From Bdellovibrio bacteriovorus HD100 (GTDB taxonomy: Bacteria > Bdellovibrionota > Bdellovibrionia > Bdellovibrionales > Bdellovibrionaceae), in the NCBI RefSeq assembly GCF_000196175.1, contig NC_005363.1, forward strand, positions 2,418,001-2,482,000: a stretch of DNA of 64,000 bases, written 5' to 3'. This document shows, piece by piece, positions 52,316 through 59,731 of the stretch. Every line of letters begins with the position of its first letter. The stretch's first letter is position 1. Made by a program: the position numbers and the translations under genes. Below the pieces are notes generated by a model. It had not been told where the DNA came from. It searched no databases and worked only from the letters and a program-made list of their open reading frames with translations.

Positions 52316-52853
52316 AAAAACAGCCCGCCTGATCCTGCGCCCCCTGGAAGCCACTGACTATGAAAACTGGGTGCAGGCCTATTCCAGCATGCGTCCTCCG
52401 CAAAATGAATGGGATGAAACGAACTGGGCAGAATCCGAACTGACCCCGAAGAAATTCAAAGAGCTTCTGAAGTCCGAAAAGGACCAGCGCCACCGCGATC
52501 ACTTTTATTCCTTCGGTGTGTTCCTGAAAGACGACGGCACCCTGATCGGCCAGGTCAGCCTGATGGATATTTCCCGTGCCGTTTTTCAGAACGCCTATGT
52601 CGGCTATCGCATTTTCAACAACTATTGGGGATATGGCTTTGCCCAAGAGGCCACCCGCGGCTGCATCGACATCGCTTTTAAAAAATTGAAACTTCATCGT
52701 GTGGAAGCCGGTATCGCGCCGACGAACAAAAGATCCATCAAGGTGGCCAAGGCCCTGAAGATGCGCAAAGAAGGCTTAAGCAAACGCCGCCTGCTGGTTC
52801 ATAAAAAATGGCAGGACATGGAAATCTGGGCACTGACCAAAGAGGAACTCTAA
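52287..52853 (+). CDS. GNAT N-acetyltransferase (RimJ/RimL type)
   Basis: 188 residues. The hallmarks are TARLILRPLEATDYENW at the start, GVFLKDDGTLIGQVSL, and the acetyl-CoA-binding region GYRIFNNYWGYGFAQEATRGCI. Late in the chain comes KLHRVEAGIAPTNKRSIKVAKALKM. Members acetylate ribosomal-protein N-termini or small molecules; the substrate is not resolved. Confidence 0.9.
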   Translation: MKSIDLPIVKKTARLILRPLEATDYENWVQAYSSMRPPQNEWDETNWAESELTPKKFKELLKSEKDQRHRDHFYSFGVFLKDDGTLIGQVSLMDISRAVFQNAYVGYRIFNNYWGYGFAQEATRGCIDIAFKKLKLHRVEAGIAPTNKRSIKVAKALKMRKEGLSKRRLLVHKKWQDMEIWALTKEEL

Positions 52854-52863
52854 CGACACCGGG

Positions 52864-53064
52864 TTATTTTTCTGGTTTGCGCAGACGCGCCTGAATCCGG
52901 GTGCGGTTTCGTTCGCTTAGAACTGTCTCTCCGGCCAGAGCCCGGGACAGCACACTCGGAGCCACCCCCAGAAAAACCGCCAGGGCTCGCAATGAATAGC
53001 GTGGATTTTTAGCGCGGCGACGCACAAGCTCTTCCCGGATATGCAACACTATTTCATCACTCAT
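52864..53064 (-). CDS. Small stand-alone HTH protein
   Basis: 66 residues from the ATG at 53064. Almost the whole protein is a lambda-repressor-like HTH (YSLRALAVFLGVAPSVLSRALAGE). It resembles the N-terminal HTH of TIGR02147 proteins without the effector part. It is divergent from TIGR02147 copy 2, and a 37-bp dyad overlaps its start. It may be a truncated paralogue or an independent small regulator that antagonises its neighbour. Confidence 0.68.
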   Translation of the reverse strand: MSDEIVLHIREELVRRRAKNPRYSLRALAVFLGVAPSVLSRALAGETVLSERNRTRIQARLRKPEK

Positions 53065-53100
53065 GAACAAAACTATGGCAAAGTTCCATAGACTTGTTCA
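53064..53100. promoter_or_regulatory. 37-bp dyad at the small-HTH start
   Basis: TGAACAA-nn-CTATGG (53064-53078) mirrored by CCATAG-nn-TTGTTCA (53086-53100) around a 7-nt centre. It covers the start codon of the small HTH gene, a position typical of an autorepressor operator. Confidence 0.6.
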
Positions 53101-53128
53101 CTTTTTAACTTAAATAACCTAAATTTTA

Positions 53129-53152
53129 GCTCCCTCACTCAGCACTGGGAGC
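53129..53152 (+). promoter_or_regulatory. Dyad GCTCCC-N12-GGGAGC covering a ribosome-binding site
   Basis: The 3' arm GGGAGC is also the SD of the TTG start at 53156. In RNA the 5' arm would hide that SD. It is the third member of the GCTCCC dyad set, found only before the two TIGR02147 genes. Confidence 0.55.
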
Positions 53153-53155
53153 ACC

Positions 53156-53875
53156 TTGGAACATCTGGAATTTTTAAAGCTTGTGCGAGACGAATTAGAG
53201 CGTCGGAAAATGTCCCGCCGCCATCTGGCCCTGAAGGCACAAATCCCCTCAGGTCGAGTGTCCGAAATCCTGAACGGCACACGCCCCCTTTCGCCCTACT
53301 ATAAAGGCAAGATCACTCAGGCCCTGAAGCTGGATCCCAAACACTTTGTCCAAACCACGAAGAAGCGCGCAAAAATGCACCATCCCGACCGAATGCTCAG
53401 TCAGGACGAACTGCATTTTATCCGCGACTGGTACCACCTTGCCATTTTGAGTCTGGTGAAAACTCCAGACTCCAATCTGGACCCCGCGTGGTTCGCAAAC
53501 CGTTTGGCCATCACGACCACCCAGGCGCGGTCCGCACTGAAACGCCTGCAGAAACTTAAATTGATCGAAGAACATCAGGGACGCTTCGTCAGAACCAACA
53601 CCTTTCTGACCACCAGCAAGGACATCCCCAGTTCCGTGATTCGAAGCATGCACCTGCAGTTGATGGATCAAAGTCGTTCCTCCCTGGATAAAACCCCGGT
53701 GGAATTTCGGGATGTGTCGCACATGATGATGGCGATTGATATGAGCAAACTACCCCAGGCCAAAGAGGAAATTCGCGCCTTCAGAAAAAGAATGGCCAAT
53801 ATCCTTGAAGATGGAAACGCCGAGCAGGTTTATCTGCTGGGTGTTCAACTTGTCCCTTTGAGCAAATTAAAATAG
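53156..53875 (+). CDS. TIGR02147-type transcription regulator, copy 2
   Basis: 239 residues from a TTG start, chosen because GGGAG is correctly spaced upstream. An N-terminal HTH (MSRRHLALKAQIPSGRVSEILNGTRPLS) precedes a TIGR02147/DUF4423-type domain with WYHLAILSLVKTP, LAITTTQARSALKRLQKLKLIEE and RAFRKRMANILEDGNAEQVYLLGVQLVPL. It is paralogous to the 46147 protein along most of its length. It is followed 8 bp later by the secreted partner. Confidence 0.82.
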   Translation: MEHLEFLKLVRDELERRKMSRRHLALKAQIPSGRVSEILNGTRPLSPYYKGKITQALKLDPKHFVQTTKKRAKMHHPDRMLSQDELHFIRDWYHLAILSLVKTPDSNLDPAWFANRLAITTTQARSALKRLQKLKLIEEHQGRFVRTNTFLTTSKDIPSSVIRSMHLQLMDQSRSSLDKTPVEFRDVSHMMMAIDMSKLPQAKEEIRAFRKRMANILEDGNAEQVYLLGVQLVPLSKLK

Positions 53876-53883
53876 GAGATTTT

Positions 53884-54564
53884 ATGCACGCATTGGCAAC
53901 TCTATTTATTCTGATTCTAGCCCTGCCTTACCAATCTTTTGCCGGCGACGAAATCTGCAACGGCGGTGACGTGATTGTATGCCCCCGCAAGACACCACGC
54001 CTTTTGGATCTTTACGAAAGAGACGTGATCTATTCTTACGGTGCTCATCCGCAAGAAGCCATGTGGTCGGCATTTAAACCTCTGCATATCAAAGACACGG
54101 TCGCAGAGCTGATTGAGCCACTCAAAACCACAGCCCCGGCACTGCACACCTGTCTATCAAGCTACATCGACAATGAATCCTTTTGGGAACAGATACGTTA
54201 CCTGCCCGGCCATGAAATGCACAACGTGAAGGATGAAGTGTCCTATGTCGTGCCCGTGGGATGCGAAAAGAAACAAGTGGCCTTGCAGTTCCGCACACCA
54301 CTGCACAAGGCCCCCCGCTATCTGATCAACCACGATATTTGGACCAGAATGAACAGCTTCCAGCAAGCCGGGCTGATCGTGCATGAAATTCTGCTTTTCA
54401 ATGCCTTGCAAAGCCCCCACTGGAAAGGCAATACTCCCGCAGTTCGCCAGGCCACCGCGTTCCTGCTGTCTGAACAGCCCTCGGTGCTCGATCCGGCCGC
54501 CATGACCCAGGCGAACAAAGATCTCAATTTGATATGTCAGCCCTTCATTGCTGATCTAAAATAG
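53884..54564 (+). CDS. Secreted partner of TIGR02147 regulator, copy 2
   Basis: 226 residues with a signal peptide (MHALATLFILILALPYQSFA). It starts GDEICNGGDVIVC and later has VPVGCEKKQVALQF and DIWTRMNSFQQAGLIVHEILLFNAL, matching the 46965 protein block by block. Six or more cysteines suggest disulfides. The SD TAGGAGA precedes the ATG. It lacks the C-terminal extension of copy 1. The function is unknown. Confidence 0.68.
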   Translation: MHALATLFILILALPYQSFAGDEICNGGDVIVCPRKTPRLLDLYERDVIYSYGAHPQEAMWSAFKPLHIKDTVAELIEPLKTTAPALHTCLSSYIDNESFWEQIRYLPGHEMHNVKDEVSYVVPVGCEKKQVALQFRTPLHKAPRYLINHDIWTRMNSFQQAGLIVHEILLFNALQSPHWKGNTPAVRQATAFLLSEQPSVLDPAAMTQANKDLNLICQPFIADLK

Positions 54565-54619
54565 AGGAAGTGTTGCATTTGCCTCATATGATTTCCTCGA
54601 GATTCCGAGAGAGAGACAT

Positions 54620-57457
54620 ATGAGAACGTTTCTAAAAAAATCCATCCTTGTACTTGCTATCCCTGTGCTAACCTCTTGCGGGCTTGTTAATGCCGAGCTG
54701 TTCCTGCCAAAGACTCTGGATCTGGGCAGTTCAGAACCTCCAGTCCCGCTCCTGCCACCACCGCCACCACCAGCCGTCTTAAAACAGGACGCCTGGGGAT
54801 ATGGCGGGACGATCTTCGATGTTGCGATCAGCGGCAGTCACATTCTTGCGGGAACGTCCCGCGGAATCAGCATCTATGATGTCTCCAGTCCCTACAGCCC
54901 CTCGGAAGTAAATCTGCTGAAAAGCTATAAGGTCAACAAAGTCAGTCAGGTCGGAACTCAGCTTTTTGTCTCTTATAACAACGGTATTCTGGAGCTCTAT
55001 GATATCACCACAGCTTCGTCTCCAACTCTGCAGTCTTCTCTGACTTTGACCAACCCGTATCGCGCAGCCACTCAAGGCACCATCGCTTATATTCCCGATG
55101 GCGCCAGCGGCCTTCGCGTTGTGGATTTTTCTGATCCTGACAATATGCAGTTGGTGACCACCGTCGACACCAACGGCACCGCCGTGTCGGCACAGATCGA
55201 TGGCGGGTTCTTGTATCTGGCGGACAAAGGACAGGGGATTAAAATCTTCAACCTCGCGACTCCGACAGCCCCGACTTTACTGGGAAGCTTTGTCACTGGT
55301 GGCGATGCCATGGACATCAAAGTCAAAGGCAACTATGCTTACGTCGCTGTTCAGTGGAACAGCCTGGACATCATCGATATCTCCAACAAAGCCGCCCCTG
55401 CCCTGTCCTTGAGTTATATGGATTACTTCAACTACAACAGCGGCTATCAGCAGCTTGAAATCCGCGGCGATACTCTTATGGCCATGGATTACTACAATGG
55501 TCTGATTTCCTTTGATATCTTCAATCCCATCAACCCTGTGGTCACGGGTGGAGCCAGCACGTTCGCGACACTTTGGTGGGGACTTCCCTATGGTTTTATC
55601 TCCAACAGCACTCACCTTTTTGTGGCTTCTGAAACTTACGGACTGGGGGCCATTGATATTTCAAGTCCCGAGGCTCCGCACATTCCCTATACCTATCGAG
55701 TTTTGGAATCATGGACCAACTCTGTGGATGCCGGCGGCACTCGCGCCTTTATCTGCGAAAACAACTGGGGCCGCCTGACGGTTGTGGATATCAGCGACCC
55801 AAGCAAACCGCTTTACCTTGGCGAGACACCACAAGGCGTGTCCGCCTGCACCCGCGAAATCATCTATGACAACAACTATGTCTATGCCACCGTCGGCAAC
55901 AGCGGCATGAAAGTCATCAGCGTCAGCAACCCAGCCAGCCCCGCTGTCGTTGCCACAATCGACAGCGGCAGCAATGCACGCAGACTGATGAAGTCCGGCA
56001 ACTTTGTCTATGTCGTCTACAGCTCCTTCCTTTATATCTACAACGTCACAACGCCGACGGCGCCCACCTTGGCCGGCAGTTACGCCTACAGTGCCGAAGA
56101 TGTCTTTGTTGAAGGCAACTATGCCTATCTGGCTGGGCCCGACACTCTTCGTATCGTGAACATTTCAAACCCCGCCAGCCCGACCCTGACAGGGACTTAC
56201 AATTATCCCACAGGCACCCGCACAACTTACAGCGTAGTTAAAAACGGAAACTATGTTTTTGTGGGGGGAAATGAAAACATGGGTGTCATTGATGTTTCAA
56301 ATCCTGCGACACCGACACTGGCTTACAAAAACTCCGGCTCTTACGTCCCGGAAAACATGGTGATTCTTAACAACAAACTTTACACCTGCAATTACAACTT
56401 AGGTGCAAAGGTCTACGACATCACCACTCCCACCCTTCCAACCTTGCTAGAGGCCTATCATCTGGGGGGCTGCCTGGGAATTCAGGCCCGCGATGGCAAC
56501 ATCCTGATTGCTGACGAAACCATGGGGCTAAAAATTCTTAACGATGCTTCGAAGCCCTACATGAAGATCAACAAACCCAACACCATCATGAGTTTGTCGG
56601 CTTTGGAAACCTCTGCCACCAGAACCTATTTGTCCGACAGCTCTATGGGGCTTATTGTCCTGGACAACAGCACACCGGAGCAACCGACCTATTTGGCGCG
56701 CATTGAATTGAATGCGATTTCGGCACCACCGACTGAGGACGGTACCACACTCTACGTTTCGGACCAGTTTCTGGTGAAAGCCTTTGATATGACCGACCCG
56801 GAAAATCCCGTGGCTCTGTCCCAGGCGGCCCGCATCGGCACGGGCTATCTGAACGACATTGTCAAAATTGGCAATATTCTCTATGTCCGTGAATCCAACA
56901 GCGGCTTGAACCTGTATGATGCGACAAATCCGGCCAGCTTAACCGCTCTGACCTCGCACCCCGTGGCCAATATTCGCCACATCACGCACTCCGGAAGCCT
57001 GCTCCTGGCTGCCAGCCAGGCTGACGGACTGCGCGTGATCAGCCTCAGTACACCTACCAACCCGACGGTGATTGGAACCTATAACTCTCCAGGCACAGCA
57101 GTTCATTCTGTTGTCGACGGAAACATGGTCTATGTGGCGGACTCGGGCTCAGGCTTGCAAATCGTCAGCATCGCCGACCCCAACAATCCAGTCGCTGTCG
57201 GCAACTACAACACTCCGGGCACAGCCCAGATGGTGGCAAAGAAAGGCAACTATGTCTTTGTTTCCGATGCGGGTCATGTCGAAGTCGTTGATGTCACCAA
57301 CCCCGCGGCTCCGACCCTGAAGCGCACGATCAACAAAAGTGAATTCGGCGGCTGGAACGCCAAGGGCGTACGTGTTCAGGGAGACCGACTCTACATCCAA
57401 CTTTACAACGGATATGAAGTGTTCGACATCTCTGACATGGACAACATACATCAGTAG
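54620..57457 (+). CDS. LVIVD-repeat lipoprotein (very long beta-propeller array)
   Basis: 945 residues. The signal ends LVLAIPVLTSCGL (canonical lipobox), followed by a Pro-rich linker (PLLPPPPPPAVL, about 42-53). The rest is about 20 repeats of roughly 40-45 residues built on V-x-(V/I)-DIS-x-PxxPxLxGxY, as in LVIVD proteins. It probably forms two or more propellers. The SD region is GAGAGAGAC. It probably acts at the cell surface in protein or glycan binding; the ligand is unknown. Confidence 0.8.
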   Translation: MRTFLKKSILVLAIPVLTSCGLVNAELFLPKTLDLGSSEPPVPLLPPPPPPAVLKQDAWGYGGTIFDVAISGSHILAGTSRGISIYDVSSPYSPSEVNLLKSYKVNKVSQVGTQLFVSYNNGILELYDITTASSPTLQSSLTLTNPYRAATQGTIAYIPDGASGLRVVDFSDPDNMQLVTTVDTNGTAVSAQIDGGFLYLADKGQGIKIFNLATPTAPTLLGSFVTGGDAMDIKVKGNYAYVAVQWNSLDIIDISNKAAPALSLSYMDYFNYNSGYQQLEIRGDTLMAMDYYNGLISFDIFNPINPVVTGGASTFATLWWGLPYGFISNSTHLFVASETYGLGAIDISSPEAPHIPYTYRVLESWTNSVDAGGTRAFICENNWGRLTVVDISDPSKPLYLGETPQGVSACTREIIYDNNYVYATVGNSGMKVISVSNPASPAVVATIDSGSNARRLMKSGNFVYVVYSSFLYIYNVTTPTAPTLAGSYAYSAEDVFVEGNYAYLAGPDTLRIVNISNPASPTLTGTYNYPTGTRTTYSVVKNGNYVFVGGNENMGVIDVSNPATPTLAYKNSGSYVPENMVILNNKLYTCNYNLGAKVYDITTPTLPTLLEAYHLGGCLGIQARDGNILIADETMGLKILNDASKPYMKINKPNTIMSLSALETSATRTYLSDSSMGLIVLDNSTPEQPTYLARIELNAISAPPTEDGTTLYVSDQFLVKAFDMTDPENPVALSQAARIGTGYLNDIVKIGNILYVRESNSGLNLYDATNPASLTALTSHPVANIRHITHSGSLLLAASQADGLRVISLSTPTNPTVIGTYNSPGTAVHSVVDGNMVYVADSGSGLQIVSIADPNNPVAVGNYNTPGTAQMVAKKGNYVFVSDAGHVEVVDVTNPAAPTLKRTINKSEFGGWNAKGVRVQGDRLYIQLYNGYEVFDISDMDNIHQ

Positions 57458-57472
57458 TATGAAAATTTACCG

Positions 57473-57524
57473 CGAGGGAGATGGTAATTCTTTTGCTGCG
57501 AACAAAAGAATTTTATTTCCCTCG
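57473..57524 (+). promoter_or_regulatory. Long two-part hairpin after the LVIVD gene
   Basis: Outer stem CGAGGGA/TCCCTCG and inner stem AATTCTTTTG/CAAAAGAATT (10 bp perfect, 7-nt loop), separated by 5-6-nt interior loops. It starts 15 nt after the LVIVD stop and lies 61 nt before the pilin-like gene. There is no T-run. Candidate attenuator, RNA stabiliser or operator. Confidence 0.55.
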
Positions 57525-57585
57525 AGAACCTGACTTTTCCTTCCGATACAGACCCGGACCTCTCATGACCGTACCCGAGGGACAA

Positions 57586-58350
57586 ATGCACGCGTTAAGA
57601 AATCAAAATGGCTTCAGCTTAATTCAGGCTCTGCTTTCTTTGGCACTTCTGGGAATAGCCGTCAGCGGCTTCATGACCTTGATCGCAAACAACTACAAAC
57701 ACGAAACGAACCTGAATACACTGCTGGAGGCCCGTGAGCTTTCCGGGGAACTTGTCGAGCTGACCAAATCTGCCAACTGCGGCATCGTGGATCTGGAAAC
57801 GCCGATTCCCATCACCTCCGACACCTGGACTGACAATAAGGATATCCCTCTGGGCAAAGGAATCTCGGGTCGATTTCTGGAACTAAAAAACGGAGACTCT
57901 TACGGCCGCTTCAAAATCGAAAACATCAGCATAGCCCCCTACTATGACCGCAAGAACCGCAACCAGCAATACATTGCAATCGAAGGGGCCAACGCGACTG
58001 ATTTTGGCAACAGCCGGATTATCAAAGGCTCCCTGCGACTGGACACCACCGCACAAAACAATCCGAAATCGGCCATCCGCGCGGCCACTTACCTTTATCT
58101 GGACAACGACCGTAAAAACATTATCGGCTGCTCTGCCGGTCTTGAGAATACCGACCTGGCCGCCATCTGCTCAAGCTTTGGTGGAGTCTGGACTGAAACT
58201 GAAGCCCGATGCCAACTGCCGTGCCCTCCGGGCCTGGATGAACAAAACGGCCTGTGCGTCGCCAAAAGCGTTGATTCCGACGGAGAAGATGTCTTCTGTC
58301 ACGTCAATGAAAAATGCAATGTCGCTAACAAGTACATTTTAGGTATTTAA
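57586..58350 (+). CDS. Type IV pilin-like (pseudopilin) protein
   Basis: 254 residues from the ATG at 57586, with GAGGGA upstream; ATG at 57565 is an alternative. The N-terminus is RNQNG/FSLIQALLSLALLGIAVSGFM, a class III signal with the cleavage Gly followed by Phe and a hydrophobic helix. Position 5 of the mature form is Gln instead of the usual Glu. The C-terminal part is Cys-rich (CPPGLDEQNGLC). It is followed 13 bp later by a secreted protein. Confidence 0.75.
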   Translation: MHALRNQNGFSLIQALLSLALLGIAVSGFMTLIANNYKHETNLNTLLEARELSGELVELTKSANCGIVDLETPIPITSDTWTDNKDIPLGKGISGRFLELKNGDSYGRFKIENISIAPYYDRKNRNQQYIAIEGANATDFGNSRIIKGSLRLDTTAQNNPKSAIRAATYLYLDNDRKNIIGCSAGLENTDLAAICSSFGGVWTETEARCQLPCPPGLDEQNGLCVAKSVDSDGEDVFCHVNEKCNVANKYILGI

Positions 58351-58363
58351 GAAGGAGAACCCC

Positions 58364-59683
58364 ATGAAAGTCTCGCACGTTCTGTTCTTCATACTTGCTC
58401 CGGCCGCCCTGCAAGCCGAAACCCTGACCGATGGAAGGCCCAAGGATTGCTCGTACTCTGCCTCCGTCAATGGGGTGGCGCGCACACTCAGTGTGGCCTG
58501 CAATGACTTTGACCTGAACTACAAGAAAAACTATGGTGGCGCGTGCGTGTATAAAGACGGTAGCTGGCAGTACGGAAATCTGATGTACGATGCCAAAGCT
58601 AGCAAACACAAATTCGTTGCCCGCCGGGTTTGCGATATCGGTGTGGTCGTGGTTCCTCCGGCGGACACTCTGAATATCAAGTCCCCTCGTATCGGTGACT
58701 ATCTTGAAGGTAAAACCCAGATCGTCAGCCTGACGAAAAAAGTCTATACCTCCCACCTTGCCTCTTCACCGTTAAAGGCCAGCGAGTCCCCGATTCTTTG
58801 TTATCGCAAAGAAAGCCGCGGCGTCGCGATGAACGGTGTGGCCTGCAGCCGCGAACCGAACGATCCGAACTACTGCGAATTCGCCGCAACCCCGAGCAAG
58901 TCCTATAAAGGCAACTGGTGGATGCAGTATCGTGGTAAAAACAAAACCAGTCCGGTCATTTGCCTGGGCGGAGTCAAATCCACCGACGCCAATGAAGCCG
59001 CTGAAACTTATTCGGAAAATCAGTTGCTGGTAAAGGTTTCGAACAAAAACAAAACCGATCTGCTGAAGGACCTGTCCCTGCCAGCCGTGGGTGAAGACAA
59101 TCTGCTGGATTTCAAAATCGCCTCGTGCTCCATCACAGACAAAAAAACCGTGCGCGTGACCTGCTTGAACCAGGAGGATGCCGGCTTTGATGTCTGGGAA
59201 GACAATTCGGAACTGGTAAAATCTCAGCTGACTTCAATACTCGGGAACAACAAAGGCCTGCACACGAAAGAAACGAAAGCCAGCCTTCTTGAAAGAGATC
59301 TGCGCAATCCCGCGAAACTAAAAAGCCTGACAGCCGAGCGTATTGCCGCCATGGAGGCCGAGCTCAGCCAGGTCAAAGATGCCATTGTCGATCTGAAACT
59401 AGAAATTGCCGAAGAGGTTGATCAAAAAATAGCAACCCTGCGCCAGGCAAACGGCGAAAAAGTTCCGGTACGCCAGACCCCTGCAATTTTGGCAGGTCAT
59501 TGTCATATTGACTGGAGTCCGGCCATGGGCCTTGTAAACGGGAAAGTGCAGAACTTCGCTGACAACGACCGACTCAAAGGCGCGTATGTCTATTACAAGA
59601 AATCAAACTCAAAGACCTTGGACAAGATTTACTGCGACTCTGTCGAAGTAGTTCAAAAAACCGAAATCCAGGCGGCCAAATAA
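58364..59683 (+). CDS. Secreted protein with coiled coil, unknown function
   Basis: 439 residues with a signal peptide (MKVSHVLFFILAPAALQA) and a strong SD (AAGGAGAA). Several cysteine pairs occur in the first 230 residues. A helical/coiled-coil segment lies at about 320-370 (ERIAAMEAELSQVKDAIVDL). It is 13 bp after the pilin-like gene and probably co-transcribed. It may be a minor pilus component or an exported cargo; no family is recognised. Confidence 0.6.
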   Translation: MKVSHVLFFILAPAALQAETLTDGRPKDCSYSASVNGVARTLSVACNDFDLNYKKNYGGACVYKDGSWQYGNLMYDAKASKHKFVARRVCDIGVVVVPPADTLNIKSPRIGDYLEGKTQIVSLTKKVYTSHLASSPLKASESPILCYRKESRGVAMNGVACSREPNDPNYCEFAATPSKSYKGNWWMQYRGKNKTSPVICLGGVKSTDANEAAETYSENQLLVKVSNKNKTDLLKDLSLPAVGEDNLLDFKIASCSITDKKTVRVTCLNQEDAGFDVWEDNSELVKSQLTSILGNNKGLHTKETKASLLERDLRNPAKLKSLTAERIAAMEAELSQVKDAIVDLKLEIAEEVDQKIATLRQANGEKVPVRQTPAILAGHCHIDWSPAMGLVNGKVQNFADNDRLKGAYVYYKKSNSKTLDKIYCDSVEVVQKTEIQAAK

Positions 59684-59696
59684 TTGGTACCAAATG

Positions 59697-59731
59697 ATCC
59701 CGGCACTGCAAATTTGCTGTGTCGGGATTTT
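59697..59731. terminator. Intrinsic terminator between convergent genes
   Basis: ATCCCG...CGGGAT stem with inner complementary GCA/TGC segments around AAATTT, followed by TTTTA on the plus strand. It begins 14 nt after the stop of the 58364 gene. Confidence 0.65.
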
